Source: Pseudomonas fluorescens (GTDB lineage: Bacteria > Pseudomonadota > Gammaproteobacteria > Pseudomonadales > Pseudomonadaceae). From it: a stretch of 64,000 nucleotides of DNA. This document shows positions 9,203 to 17,505 of this stretch, piece by piece; within the stretch, counting starts at the first letter, position 1, and each line of letters opens with the position of its first letter. The DNA lies in NCBI RefSeq assembly GCF_902497775.2, contig NZ_OZ024668.1, forward strand, positions 62,001 through 126,000, written 5' to 3'. Under the pieces are notes generated by a model. The model had not been told where the DNA came from and searched no databases. It saw only the letters and a list, made by a program, of their open reading frames with translations. The position numbers were made by a program, and so were the translations under genes.

Positions 9203-9260
9203 CATCGCGGGGCAAACCCGCTCCTACATGCCTCTGTAGGAGCGGGCTTGCCCCGCGATG
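9203..9260. repeat. REP inverted pair 1
   Basis: Two arms of the Pseudomonas REP sequence face each other: GCGGGGCAAACCCGCTCCTACA then TGTAGGAGCGGGCTTGCCCCGC in shortened view, with a 6-nt loop and one mismatch between arms. It lies between the convergent epimerase and oprG genes and probably acts as a transcript end for both. Confidence 0.92.
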
Positions 9261-9276
9261 TGCGTCTAAACGACGT

Positions 9277-9960
9277 TTAGAACTTGTAACCCACACCTAC
9301 CATGTAGACCCATGGATCGACATCGACGTCGACCTTGGTCTTGCCAACGCCCAGGGCGCTCGGGCCGTCGATGGTGGCCTTGGTGTCGATATCGACGTAC
9401 CAGACCGCGGCGTTGATCAGGAAGTTGTCGTTGATCATGTAGTCCATGCCCAACTGACCGGCCAGGCCGACCGAATCTTTCAACTTCATGTTGCTGAAGC
9501 CTTGAGCCTTGCGGTTGCTGCTCAGGTCTTCGTCAAAGAACATGGTGTAGTTCAGGCCAATACCCGCGTAAGGCTGGAACTTCGACGAAGCTTCCATCGG
9601 GTAGTACTGCAGCGACAGGGTCGGTGGCAGTTGCTTGATGTCGCCCAGCTTGCCATCCAGGCCAGCGCCCAGGCCCTTGACGCCCACGGTGTGCTGGAAC
9701 GGAGTGGCGGCCAGCAGCTCGAGGCCGATGTGGTCGGTCAGCATGTAGGCGAAAGCCAGGCCCAACTGGGTGTCGCTATCCAAAGTTGCCTTGGTCCCGG
9801 ACATCTTGGTGCCGTCGAGCTTGATGTCGCCGCTGTTCTCGTTGGGAGCGGTAGTGATCGCACCGGCACGCAGGATGAAGTCGCCAGCCTGGTGGGCGTG
9901 GGCAACAGGGGCTGCAAGCGCCAGAGCAACGAGCGAGGCGCCAAGCAAGGACTTGTTCAT
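9277..9960 (-). CDS. oprG: OmpW-family outer membrane protein OprG
   Basis: A 227-residue precursor with a signal peptide MNKSLLGASLVALALAAP ending at HAHA-type cleavage (AHA/HQ), followed by an eight-stranded OmpW barrel and a C-terminal Phe (VGVGYKF) as needed for BAM recognition. OmpW/OprG barrels pass small hydrophobic molecules or small amino acids laterally. The start is ATG 9960 with GGGAG 8 nt upstream; a longer in-frame reading upstream is not a signal sequence. The gene order next to a zinc-linked operon matches P. aeruginosa as I recall it. An Anr-like box lies 67-80 nt upstream. Confidence 0.92.
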   Translation of the reverse strand: MNKSLLGASLVALALAAPVAHAHQAGDFILRAGAITTAPNENSGDIKLDGTKMSGTKATLDSDTQLGLAFAYMLTDHIGLELLAATPFQHTVGVKGLGAGLDGKLGDIKQLPPTLSLQYYPMEASSKFQPYAGIGLNYTMFFDEDLSSNRKAQGFSNMKLKDSVGLAGQLGMDYMINDNFLINAAVWYVDIDTKATIDGPSALGVGKTKVDVDVDPWVYMVGVGYKF

Positions 9961-10026
9961 GGAAGCTCCCAAAGGACGTTTAGAATTTAATGAGTCCAAT
10001 GGTAAGGAGCTGACGGACGGTGACTT

Positions 10027-10040
10027 TTGACGCAGCTCAA
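10027..10040 (-). promoter_or_regulatory. Candidate Anr/FNR box upstream of oprG
   Basis: The sequence TTGACGCAGCTCAA is a near-palindrome matching the FNR/Anr consensus TTGAT-N4-ATCAA at 8 of 10 positions. It is 67 nt upstream of the oprG start, suitable for class II activation. OprG of P. aeruginosa is known to rise under low oxygen. The match is inferred by eye. Confidence 0.45.
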
Positions 10041-10070
10041 TGAAATCGTCAAAGGCTGACACGCGGCCAT

Positions 10071-10583
10071 TCATTCTAGCTCGTATGCGTAGATCTTCTC
10101 GGCTTCCATCTGGTATCCGGCATCGGCCAGTTCGCTGCTGGTGGCTTTGACCTGCATCTGGCCTTCGATCCAGTACGGCTGGTAGAGGTCTTCGACCTTC
10201 ACGCCGATCTCGCTGAAGATGTGAACGATCTGGTTCGACGGCGGTGGCGGCACATGAATGCAGGCGCCGTAGTAAGGCACCAGCAGGAACTCGGTGGTGC
10301 GGCCTTCTTCGCTGACTTCCAGCGGCACGATATAGCCCGGCAGTTTTACCTGCTGGCCATCCAGGGCCTTGACCACCGGTGCATTCGGCGCGGTTTGCCG
10401 CGCCGCTGGCGCCGCTTCGGCGGCCAGGGCGTCGCTCAATTGCGAGAGGTCATGCAGCGGCGCCAGCTGCGGCTGGATCACCGGCGCCCCGGCCGGGATC
10501 AGTTGCTGCCATTCCAGGGTACGCGGTTCGGCTGCCCATAAGGGCGAGGCGATCAACAGCAACAGCAGCAGGGCGCGGGTCAT
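10071..10583 (-). CDS. DUF3299 periplasmic protein
   Basis: A 170-residue secreted protein with a signal peptide (MTRALLLLLLIASPLWA then AE). The core block with LPGYIVPLE, FLLVPYYGACIHVPPPPSNQ and VKVEDLYQPYWI is characteristic of DUF3299, whose conserved Cys/His (ACIH) could bind metal. It is the last gene of the four-gene unit with an ABC transporter and a His-rich zinc protein, so a periplasmic metal-related role is likely. GTG at 10595, overlapping the permease stop as GTGA, is an alternative start that adds four residues. Confidence 0.82.
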   Translation of the reverse strand: MTRALLLLLLIASPLWAAEPRTLEWQQLIPAGAPVIQPQLAPLHDLSQLSDALAAEAAPAARQTAPNAPVVKALDGQQVKLPGYIVPLEVSEEGRTTEFLLVPYYGACIHVPPPPSNQIVHIFSEIGVKVEDLYQPYWIEGQMQVKATSSELADAGYQMEAEKIYAYELE

Positions 10584-10591
10584 CGAAGTGC

Positions 10592-11857
10592 TCACAGGTG
10601 AATGGACAGGCCGTCGGCAAGTGACTGGCGATAGGCGCGCCAGGCCGGCACGCTGCCCATTAGCAGGGCGGCGCCAAGAATGATGCCCAGCAGGGTCCAC
10701 TCATGGGCGCTCGGCCAGGCCAGCGGCAGCAGCAGGCCGTAGTTGGCCTGCACGTAGCCCTGGGCCACGGTGATGCTGGCGTACAGCAAGGCCAGCCCGG
10801 CGACGATACCCGCCACCGCCAGGGCCAGGGCTTCGAGCACCAGCAGTCCGGCAATATGCCAGGGGCGCGCTCCTACCGAGCGCAGGATGGCCATTTCCCG
10901 GCGCCGTTCATTGAGGCTGGTGAGGATCGCCGTGAGCATGCCGATCAGGCCGGTCAGCACCACGAACAACGAGACCACGAACAGCGCCTGCTCAGCCGTG
11001 CCCATCAGGCTCCAGAGCTCTTGCAGGGCGACGCCCGGGAGGATCGCCAGCAGCGGTTCGCCGCGGTACTCGTTGATTTCCCGCTGCAGGCTGAAGGTTG
11101 CCACTTTGTTGTTCAGACCGAGCATGAAGGCGGTGATGGCGGTGGGCTTGAGGTCCATGTTACGTGCCTGTTCGGCGCTGATGCGCCCGGCGCCACGGGC
11201 CGGCATGCCGTTATGCCAGTCGATGTGAATGGCTTCCATGCCGCCAAGGCTGATGTGCAGGGTGCGGTCGACCGGGGTGCCGGTGCGTTGCAGCACGCCG
11301 ACCACGGTGAAGGGCTTGTCATCGTGCTTGACCAGGCTGATGGCCGCCACGCCATGGGCCAGCACCAGCTTGTCGCCAAGCTTGTAGTGCAGGGCATCGG
11401 CCACTTCAGCGCCGAGTACCACCTCGAACGGATCACTGGCGAAGGGCCGGCCCTCGGCCAGTTGCAGGTTCTGCTTGCGGCCGTACTGATAGTGCTCGAA
11501 GTAACGCGCGTCGGTGCCCATTACCCGGTAGCCGCGGTGCGAATCGCCCAAGGAGAGGGGGATGGCCCATTTCACCCGTTTGTCGCTGGCGTAGTGTTCG
11601 AAACTTTCCCAGCGAATGTTGTTGGTGGCGTTGCCGATGCGAAACACCGAATACAACAGCAGGTTCACCGAACCTGAACGGGCGCCGACGATCAGGTCGG
11701 TGCCGCTGATGGTGCTGGCAAAACTGGCGCGAGCTTCGGTGCGCACCCGCTCCACCGCCAGCAGCAGGCACACCGAGAGGGCGATGGCAAAGGCGGTCAG
11801 GAATGCGGTGAAGCGGCGGTTGGCCAGGCTGGCCAGGGCAAGGCGGAGCAGGTACAT
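10592..11857 (-). CDS. FtsX/MacB-like ABC transporter permease
   Basis: A 421-residue permease with the FtsX-type layout: one N-terminal membrane helix (residues about 15-38), a large periplasmic domain of about 230 residues, then three C-terminal helices. The coupling region ERRREMAILRSVGARPWHI is the hallmark of the LolE/MacB class. Such transporters do mechanical work in the periplasm rather than solute uptake. The ATG shares one base with the ATPase stop (TGATG). In P. aeruginosa this cluster (PA4063-PA4066) is, to my recollection, induced by zinc starvation, so a role in zinc handling or envelope adjustment is plausible. Confidence 0.88.
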   Translation of the reverse strand: MYLLRLALASLANRRFTAFLTAFAIALSVCLLLAVERVRTEARASFASTISGTDLIVGARSGSVNLLLYSVFRIGNATNNIRWESFEHYASDKRVKWAIPLSLGDSHRGYRVMGTDARYFEHYQYGRKQNLQLAEGRPFASDPFEVVLGAEVADALHYKLGDKLVLAHGVAAISLVKHDDKPFTVVGVLQRTGTPVDRTLHISLGGMEAIHIDWHNGMPARGAGRISAEQARNMDLKPTAITAFMLGLNNKVATFSLQREINEYRGEPLLAILPGVALQELWSLMGTAEQALFVVSLFVVLTGLIGMLTAILTSLNERRREMAILRSVGARPWHIAGLLVLEALALAVAGIVAGLALLYASITVAQGYVQANYGLLLPLAWPSAHEWTLLGIILGAALLMGSVPAWRAYRQSLADGLSIHL

Positions 11858-12576
11858 CAGGCCTCCAGGTCGTTGGCCGGCTGGGCCGCGCGGTTGAGTT
11901 CGACAAGGGACAGCTGGCGGTCGAACAGCGGTGCCAGGCTCTGGTCGTGGCTGACGAACAGCAAACTGGAGCCAGCCGCCCGGCACTCGGCGAACAACAG
12001 GCGGATGAACGCTTCGCGGGTGTCGGCGTCGAGGGCGGACGTGGGCTCGTCAGCGATCACCAGTTCCGGCTGGCCGATCAAGGCGCGGGCAGCGGCAACG
12101 CGCTGCTGCTGGCCGATCGACAGGCTGTCGGCACGGCGGGCGAGCAGCGCCGGGTCTTTCAAGCCCAGGTGCGCGAGCAGGCTGGCGGCGGCCTGGTCGA
12201 TACTGCCGTGACGCTCGGCGGCGCGTTGCGCGCGGCTGCGCGAGAAGCGGCAGGGCAGTTCGACGTTCTCCCGTACCGAGAGGAACGGCAGCAGGTTGAA
12301 CTGCTGGAAGATATAGCCGGTGTGATCGACCCGAAAGCGGTCGCGGGCGGCCAGTTTCAATTCGCTCAGGTTCTGGCCGAGCAAGCGGATGCTGCCGCGA
12401 TCTGGCTTTTGCACGCCGCCGAGCAGGCCGAGCAGGGTGGTCTTGCCGCTGCCGCTGGGGCCTTTGAGAAACAACGATTCGCCGGCTTCCAGGCGCAGGG
12501 CGGGAATATCCAGCAAAGGGGCTTGGCCCGGCCAGGCAAAGCCCAGGTCGGTCAGTTCAATCAGTGCCTGGCTCAT
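11857..12576 (-). CDS. ABC transporter ATP-binding protein (LolD/MacB class)
   Basis: A 239-residue ATPase with Walker A GPSGSGKTT near residue 39, Q-loop region FQQFNLLPFLSVRENVELP, signature LSIGQQQRVAAARAL (first residue S rather than the usual LSGGQ), Walker B LVIADEPTSALD and the switch His in FVSHDQS. It pairs with the downstream permease by a 1-nt overlap. A GC-rich hairpin just upstream may limit read-through from the zinc-protein gene. Confidence 0.93.
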   Translation of the reverse strand: MSQALIELTDLGFAWPGQAPLLDIPALRLEAGESLFLKGPSGSGKTTLLGLLGGVQKPDRGSIRLLGQNLSELKLAARDRFRVDHTGYIFQQFNLLPFLSVRENVELPCRFSRSRAQRAAERHGSIDQAAASLLAHLGLKDPALLARRADSLSIGQQQRVAAARALIGQPELVIADEPTSALDADTREAFIRLLFAECRAAGSSLLFVSHDQSLAPLFDRQLSLVELNRAAQPANDLEA

Positions 12577-12582
12577 AAATGA

Positions 12583-12604
12583 ACGCCTGGGTTACCCCGG
12601 GCGT
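12583..12604 (-). terminator. Intra-operon hairpin between zinc protein and ATPase genes
   Basis: ACGCCTGGG and CCCGGGCGT form a 9-bp stem (one G-U) with a 4-nt loop, starting 6 nt before the ATPase ATG on the minus strand. It lacks a T-tract, so it is more likely an attenuating or mRNA-stabilising hairpin than a full terminator. Confidence 0.45.
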
Positions 12605-12622
12605 TTCGCTGCAAAAGGGCTA

Positions 12623-13201
12623 TCAGAAGTTGATCGTGGCCTTGGCCGGGGTCGCTTCGACACCTTGCTGGCCGTTGGGTCCGATCAGTTGTAGCGCAAT
12701 TTTCTGGGTGGCGGGGAACGCCTTGAACAATGGGCTCAGGTCGAGGCTCTTGAGCTCGCCGGGCTTGTCGCAGACCAGCCGGTAATGGGCATGGATATCA
12801 CTGTGCTCGTGGCCTTCGTGCGCGTCGCCGTCATCATCGGCTGCCGGCTTGTCGCCGAACAGCGGGCTTTCCAGTTCCTGATCACTTTCGCTGCAGTTGG
12901 CTGTCTTGGCCAGGCCGAACAGGGCCAATGGTTTTTCCAATTGTGTGCGCACAGCCGCGACCTTGGCTTTGTCGGCGGCGCTGGTGGCCGGATGCTCGAA
13001 GCCGAGCAGGTTCATCGCCGGGCTGTCCAGCTCCAGCTCCAGGGTCTTGTCGTCCAGCACCACATTCAGGCGCGCGGCGCCGTGCTCATGGGCGGCGAGG
13101 CTGCCATGGGCGTGGTCATGATCGTGGTCGTGGTCTTCATGGGCATGGGCGACGGCCAGGGGCAACAAGGCAAACGGCAAGGCAAGCAACAGACGACGCA
13201 T
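12623..13201 (-). CDS. His-rich periplasmic zinc protein (DUF2796/ZrgA-like)
   Basis: A 192-residue exported protein. A signal peptide (MRRLLLALPFALLPLAVAHA) is followed at once by a His/Asp-rich stretch (HEDHDHDHDHAHG) and a second His-rich loop in the middle (DGDAHEGHEHSDIHAHY). This is the DUF2796 pattern; the relative ZrgA works in zinc uptake in Vibrio. ATG 13201 is chosen because signal-peptide features start there. It is first in the unit and has a Zur-like palindrome 38 nt upstream. Likely a zinc chaperone or buffer for the ABC system that follows. Confidence 0.87.
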   Translation of the reverse strand: MRRLLLALPFALLPLAVAHAHEDHDHDHDHAHGSLAAHEHGAARLNVVLDDKTLELELDSPAMNLLGFEHPATSAADKAKVAAVRTQLEKPLALFGLAKTANCSESDQELESPLFGDKPAADDDGDAHEGHEHSDIHAHYRLVCDKPGELKSLDLSPLFKAFPATQKIALQLIGPNGQQGVEATPAKATINF

Positions 13202-13238
13202 GGGCGGACTCCGCAGAGGCACTGGATAGGTTTAGTAA

Positions 13239-13248
13239 TGTTATAACA
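13239..13248 (-). promoter_or_regulatory. Candidate Zur operator
   Basis: TGTTATAACA is a perfect palindrome, and its left flank AATGTTATAACA fits the gamma-proteobacterial Zur consensus (AAATGTTATA-N-TATAACATTT) well on one side and poorly on the other. It sits 38 nt upstream of the zinc-protein start, where repressor binding would block the promoter. Confidence 0.6.
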
Positions 13249-13333
13249 ACTTGTTCTGCGTGCGCCAGTGTGCTTGGCGATGAGGCGTCGGCGTGGGAGC
13301 ATGGGCCCATTGATTGCGCACAAGGACACACCC

Positions 13334-13678
13334 ATGCGAATTCGCGGACACATCGGCGACTGGCCGGTAGACCTGACCCTGGAGCTGGACCCGGCGGAAT
13401 GGGCGCAACTGGGCGGTCAGCTGGCCGCGGTGACGCCAGCGCCTGCGCTGGCTGCAGCGCCAGTGGCAGCGGCGCGGCCGGATGATGCGTTATGGCAGGC
13501 GGCGCGCGAGGTGCTGCGCAAGGCCGGGCAGCTCAACGGGCCGGAGTTGCTCGAGCATCTGGAAGGGCTGGCGGGGAATACCGCGGCCGGCAAGCGCTTG
13601 CTGGTGCGCCTGCGTCATAGTGCCGAGGTGAAGGTGCAAAGCGGGGCGGATGCGCCGGTTTATCACTGGGTGGGGTGA
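13334..13678 (+). CDS. Hypothetical protein
   Basis: A 114-residue acidic to neutral cytoplasmic protein starting MRIRGHIGDWPVDLTLELD. It has a beta-rich start, an Ala/Pro linker at 30-45, and a helical C-terminal half (DDALWQAAREVLRKAGQL, then GPELLEHLEGLAG). I recognise no enzymatic motif; a similar gene sits here in other Pseudomonas by recollection. ATG 13334 is preferred over earlier in-frame codons because the upstream residues look non-coding. It is divergent from the zinc operon and ends 8 nt before a REP pair. Confidence 0.65.
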   Translation: MRIRGHIGDWPVDLTLELDPAEWAQLGGQLAAVTPAPALAAAPVAAARPDDALWQAAREVLRKAGQLNGPELLEHLEGLAGNTAAGKRLLVRLRHSAEVKVQSGADAPVYHWVG

Positions 13679-13685
13679 TGAGGGT

Positions 13686-13741
13686 ATCGCGGGGGCAAGC
13701 GCGCTCCTACAAAATCTGTAGGAGCGCGCTTGCCCCGCGAT
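13686..13741. repeat. REP inverted pair 2 (GCGCGC variant)
   Basis: Same layout as the other REP pairs, but the core reads CAAGCGCGCTCCTACA in place of CAAGCCCGCTCCTACA, with the matching change in the other arm and one extra G in the left arm. The paired change keeps the hairpin intact. It separates the hypothetical gene from the convergent ybbN. Confidence 0.9.
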
Positions 13742-13745
13742 CAAT

Positions 13746-14618
13746 TCAATACAAGGCAGCAAACAACTTGCGGCGGTAGGTGCCGACCAGCGGATGCTCG
13801 TTACCCAGCAGGTCGAACACCTGCAGCAAGGTCTTGTGCGCCACTGCGCCGTCATAGCCGCGATTGCGCTTGAACAGCTTGAGCAAGCCTTCCAGCGCCG
13901 CTTCGTATTGCTGGCGCGACAGCTGTTGGATGCACAGCTGATAGGCCGCTTCATCATCTTCGCCATTCTGCGCCAGGCGCGCTTTCAGGTCGGCGACTTC
14001 CGGCAGGCTGGCGGCCAGGCCCAGGAAGGTCAGCTGCGCCTTGGCGCCGGCCAGGGCGGCCTTGTGCTCGTCGCTCTTGACCGCATCGAGCACGGTCCGG
14101 GCTTCACCCAGCTCGCCCCGTTCAGCCAGGCAGCGGGCATAGAGAATCAGCGCGCCGGCATTGCTGTTGTCTTCAGTGAGCAGCGCCTTGAGGGTGCTTT
14201 CGGCTTCGCTGAAACGACCTTCGGCAAACAGCGCCTGGGCTTGTTCCAGCGGATCGGCGGCAGCCGGTGGTGGCATCTGCACATGGGGCTCGAGCAGGGC
14301 GCGAATCGCCGACTCCGGCTGGGCACCGGCAAAGCCGTCGACCGGCTGACCATCCTTGAACAACACCACGGTCGGCAGGCTGCGGATGCCGAAGCGGGCG
14401 ACGATGTCCTGCTCGATATCGCAATTGACCTTGGCCAGCAGCAGCTCGCCCTGATAGCTCTCGGTGATCTGCGCCAGCAACGGCATCAGCGCCTTGCACG
14501 GCGCGCACCACTCGGCCCAGAAGTCGACCAGCACTGGTTTGTGGAAAGAGTTCTGGATCACCGACTGATCGAAGTCGGCGGCAGTGGCGTCGAATATGTA
14601 CGGGGTGGCAGGGTTCAT
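13746..14618 (-). CDS. ybbN: Thioredoxin-domain co-chaperone YbbN (CnoX)
   Basis: A 290-residue cytoplasmic protein: thioredoxin domain at 1-115 with active site WCAPC (Cys38, Cys41), then TPR-like helices at 125-290. YbbN/CnoX holds oxidation-damaged proteins and hands them to chaperones. E. coli YbbN has lost the first active-site Cys (SxxC), whereas this protein keeps CxxC and so could be an active oxidoreductase. It begins the minus-strand side of an intergenic gap with the methyltransferase operon. Identity is firm; redox activity is inferred. Confidence 0.92.
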   Translation of the reverse strand: MNPATPYIFDATAADFDQSVIQNSFHKPVLVDFWAEWCAPCKALMPLLAQITESYQGELLLAKVNCDIEQDIVARFGIRSLPTVVLFKDGQPVDGFAGAQPESAIRALLEPHVQMPPPAAADPLEQAQALFAEGRFSEAESTLKALLTEDNSNAGALILYARCLAERGELGEARTVLDAVKSDEHKAALAGAKAQLTFLGLAASLPEVADLKARLAQNGEDDEAAYQLCIQQLSRQQYEAALEGLLKLFKRNRGYDGAVAHKTLLQVFDLLGNEHPLVGTYRRKLFAALY

Positions 14619-14649
14619 CGCGACTCTCGAAAATCCGTGAATGGCATCA

Positions 14650-15312
14650 CTATAAAGGCTGACGGCTGGCGTGGTACAGGCTGACCCGGCGCAATTCGTG
14701 GGGCTCGGCCAGGTCCGGCAGGGTCAGGGCGTCCAGCACACCCAGCGACCGGTACAGCGGGTGACTGAAATCCCGTACCCGCGAATCGGCCACCAAGGCC
14801 TGCTGGCCACGGCTGAGGAACTCATCCAGCAGCGGCAGGTTGGCGCGGTCGTAGAGCACATCGGCGACCAGGATCAGGTCGAAACGGTCGGCCTCCTGGA
14901 AGAAATCGCTGGAATAGCTCAGTTCTACCTCATTGAGCTCGGCATTGGCCCGGCAGGCCTGCAGCGCCAGCGGATCAAGATCGCAGGCCACCACTTCCAG
15001 CGCGCCGGCCTTGGCGGCAGCAATCCCGGCAACCCCGGAGCCTGCGCCAAAATCCAGCACGCGCTTGCCTGTTACCCAATGCCGATGCTCATCCAGGTAG
15101 CGCGCCATGGCCAGGCCGCTGGCCCAGCAGAAGCTCCAGTATGGCGGCTCGTGGAGGATGCGCCGGGTTTCCTCGGAACTGAAGGCGCGGTCCATGTTCC
15201 GTGCGTCGATCAACCACAATTTCAACGCGCACTCGGGCAGTTCGCTGACCACCAGTTGCGCGTCACCTAGCAGTTCGCTCAAGGCCTGTTGCAGCGGAGC
15301 CGGTGCCATCAT
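14650..15312 (-). CDS. Class I SAM-dependent methyltransferase (protein-lysine MTase-like)
   Basis: A 220-residue Rossmann methyltransferase with motif I VLDFGAGSGVAGIAAA (about residues 85-100), acidic loop ACDLDP, and motif IV-like LILVADVLYDR, which fits the METTL20/ETF-beta lysine methyltransferase group better than small-molecule enzymes. The start ATGATG overlaps the stop of the upstream lipoprotein gene (ATGA), so expression is coupled. The substrate is not certain; electron-transfer flavoprotein or a ribosomal protein are likely options from the family. Confidence 0.82.
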   Translation of the reverse strand: MMAPAPLQQALSELLGDAQLVVSELPECALKLWLIDARNMDRAFSSEETRRILHEPPYWSFCWASGLAMARYLDEHRHWVTGKRVLDFGAGSGVAGIAAAKAGALEVVACDLDPLALQACRANAELNEVELSYSSDFFQEADRFDLILVADVLYDRANLPLLDEFLSRGQQALVADSRVRDFSHPLYRSLGVLDALTLPDLAEPHELRRVSLYHASRQPL

Positions 15313-15755
15313 GGCGCCTTTTCGAAGCGCAGCGGGCCGGTGGCCTGGGTTTGGGCCTGGGCGATACGCAGAGGCGGCAGGTGCAGAATCAGTTGTCCGG
15401 ATTTGCTCGCGCGACCACGCAGCTCAACCCGCGCCCCGGCCGGAAAGGCCTCGGGGTTGAAACGCAGGCGAAACGGCAGGTCCAGGCCGTTGCCGCTGAA
15501 CGAGCTGCTGGCCAGCAAGCCTTGCGGGCGGCCACGTTCATCGATCACCAGCAGGGCCAGTTCGACGTCGGCGCCGGCCGGGATGTTCAGCAAGGTGCCG
15601 CTCAACTCGCGCTGATAGGCCGGCAAGGGCCCGAGCTCCTTGGCCGGTTTGCTGGCTACAGGGGCTTTTGGTGCCGGTACTGGCTGGGGTTTATCGCTAC
15701 TGCAAGCGGCCAGCAGGGCGGCGAAACTGAGCACGACAAGCGCTCTTAATGGCAT
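15309..15755 (-). CDS. YbaY/YscW-like lipoprotein
   Basis: A 148-residue predicted lipoprotein: signal [18 protein letters not shown] with lipobox LAAC/S, a Pro/Ala/Lys linker, then a compact beta domain typical of YbaY/YscW ([20 protein letters not shown] starts it; [23 protein letters not shown] follows). Family members are periplasmic lipoproteins with pilotin-like folds. The start is ATG 15755; upstream in-frame residues are implausible. It is divergent from nrdR. Confidence 0.85.
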   Translation of the reverse strand: MPLRALVVLSFAALLAACSSDKPQPVPAPKAPVASKPAKELGPLPAYQRELSGTLLNIPAGADVELALLVIDERGRPQGLLASSSFSGNGLDLPFRLRFNPEAFPAGARVELRGRASKSGQLILHLPPLRIAQAQTQATGPLRFEKAP

Positions 15756-15862
15756 GGGGAATTCCTTCGCGGCATATTTCCTCACTGGATGGTAACCCCT
15801 TTGGCTTGTCTTGCCAGTGGGATGCGCTACCATGGCCCTCCCTTTTTTTGTTGCCTGCCACC

Positions 15863-16327
15863 ATGCACTGTCCCTTCTGCGGTGCCAACGACACCAAGGT
15901 CATCGACTCGCGACTGGTTGCCGAGGGCGAGCAAGTGCGCCGTCGGCGCGAATGCGTAGCCTGCGGTGAGCGCTTCACCACCTTCGAAACCGCCGAACTG
16001 GTTCTGCCCCGGCTGATCAAGCAGGACGGCAGCCGTCAGCCTTTCGACGAAGAAAAACTGCGCGCCGGTATGCAGCGCGCCCTGGAAAAACGTCCGGTCA
16101 GCGTCGAGCGCCTGGAAGCGGCGCTGGCGCACATCAAGCACAAGCTGCGGGCCACCGGCGAACGCGAGATCAAGTCGCTGGTCGTCGGCGAGCTGGTGAT
16201 GGCCGAACTGCAAAAGCTCGATGAAGTCGCCTATATCCGCTTTGCCTCCGTGTACCGGCGCTTCCAGGACCTCAACGAGTTCCGTGAAGAAATCGACCGC
16301 CTGGCCCGTGTGCCGGCTAAAGAGTGA
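15863..16327 (+). CDS. nrdR: Transcriptional repressor NrdR
   Basis: A 154-residue repressor of ribonucleotide reductase genes. The zinc ribbon has Cys3, Cys6, Cys31 and Cys34, followed by an ATP-cone domain ([19 protein letters not shown] and onward) that senses ATP/dATP. ATG 15863 gives the canonical MHCPFCG start. It is followed 2 nt later by ribD, the conserved nrdR-rib arrangement of gamma-proteobacteria. Confidence 0.97.
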   Translation: MHCPFCGANDTKVIDSRLVAEGEQVRRRRECVACGERFTTFETAELVLPRLIKQDGSRQPFDEEKLRAGMQRALEKRPVSVERLEAALAHIKHKLRATGEREIKSLVVGELVMAELQKLDEVAYIRFASVYRRFQDLNEFREEIDRLARVPAKE

Positions 16328-16329
16328 GC

Positions 16330-17460
16330 ATGTCCAGCGAACGCGCGGTCCTTGATGCGTATTACATGGCCCGGGCCATCGAGTTGGCCCGCAAGGGCCT
16401 GTACTCCACCCACCCGAACCCGCGCGTCGGCTGCGTGATCGTCCGTGACGGCCAGATCGTCGGCGAAGGCTGGCACGTGCGTGCCGGCGAGCCCCATGCC
16501 GAAGTGCATGCCTTGCGCCAGGCCGGCGAGCTGGCCCGCGGCGCCTGCGCCTACGTCACCCTTGAGCCGTGCAGCCACCACGGGCGCACGCCGCCCTGTG
16601 CCGAGGCGCTGGTCAAGGCTGGTGTGGCGCGGGTGGTAGCAGCCATGCAAGACCCCAATCCGCAAGTCGCCGGCAACGGCCTCAAGCGTTTGGCCGATGT
16701 GGGTGTCGAGGTCGCCAGCGGTGTGCTCGAAGCTGAATCCCGCGCCTTGAACCCGGGCTTTCTCAAGCGCATGGAACACGGCCTGCCGTTCGTTCGGGCC
16801 AAGCTGGCGATGAGCCTGGACGGCCGCACGGCCATGGCCAGCGGCGAGAGCCAGTGGATTACCGGCCCGGCGGCGCGCTCGGCAGTGCAGCGTTTGCGCG
16901 CACGTTCCAGCGTGGTGCTGACCAGCGCCGAAAGCGTGCTGGCCGACAACGCGCGGATGACTGTGCGCGGTGACGAGCTGGGCCTGGACCCTGAAACTAC
17001 TGCGCTGGCCCTGGCCCGTCCGCCTTTGCGGGTGTTGATCGACGGCCGCTTGCGTGTGCCGCTGGATGCGCCGTTCTTTACAGCCGGTCCGGCCCTGGTG
17101 GTGACTGCTGCGGCAGCCGACCCGCGCTATGCCCAGGCCGGCCATGAGCTGCTAAGCCTGCCCGGCCGCGATGGCCGCGTCGACCTGCCGGCGCTGATGC
17201 TCGAGCTGGCGGCCCGCGGCGCCAGCGAAGTGCTGGTCGAAGCCGGTGCCGGCCTGGTTGGCGCCTTTGCCCGCCAAGGCCTGATCGACGAGTACCAGAT
17301 TTTTGTCGCCGGGCGCATTCTTGGCTCCAGTGCCCGGCCATTGCTCGACTGGCCCCTGGATACAATGAGCCAGGCGCCCCATTTGCAGATCACCGAAATG
17401 CGCGCAGTAGGCGATGACTGGCGAGTCACTGCAGTACCCAAGCCTGCGCCCGGCGTATAA
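16330..17460 (+). CDS. ribD: Bifunctional riboflavin deaminase/reductase RibD
   Basis: A 376-residue two-domain enzyme for the second and third steps of riboflavin synthesis. The deaminase has zinc ligands HAE at 56-58 and Cys81/Cys90 within PCSHHGRTPPC. The reductase domain starts near residue 150 (RAKLAMSLDGRTA) and has the substrate-binding GESQWITGP. A GTG at 16324 overlapping the nrdR stop would add two residues; ATG 16330 is preferred. The next gene, riboflavin synthase, starts 45 nt on. Confidence 0.96.
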   Translation: MSSERAVLDAYYMARAIELARKGLYSTHPNPRVGCVIVRDGQIVGEGWHVRAGEPHAEVHALRQAGELARGACAYVTLEPCSHHGRTPPCAEALVKAGVARVVAAMQDPNPQVAGNGLKRLADVGVEVASGVLEAESRALNPGFLKRMEHGLPFVRAKLAMSLDGRTAMASGESQWITGPAARSAVQRLRARSSVVLTSAESVLADNARMTVRGDELGLDPETTALALARPPLRVLIDGRLRVPLDAPFFTAGPALVVTAAAADPRYAQAGHELLSLPGRDGRVDLPALMLELAARGASEVLVEAGAGLVGAFARQGLIDEYQIFVAGRILGSSARPLLDWPLDTMSQAPHLQITEMRAVGDDWRVTAVPKPAPGV

Positions 17461-17505
17461 TTTGCGGCTAGCGCCACGCGCAGCCCTGTTTTCGAGGAGG
17501 ACTCC

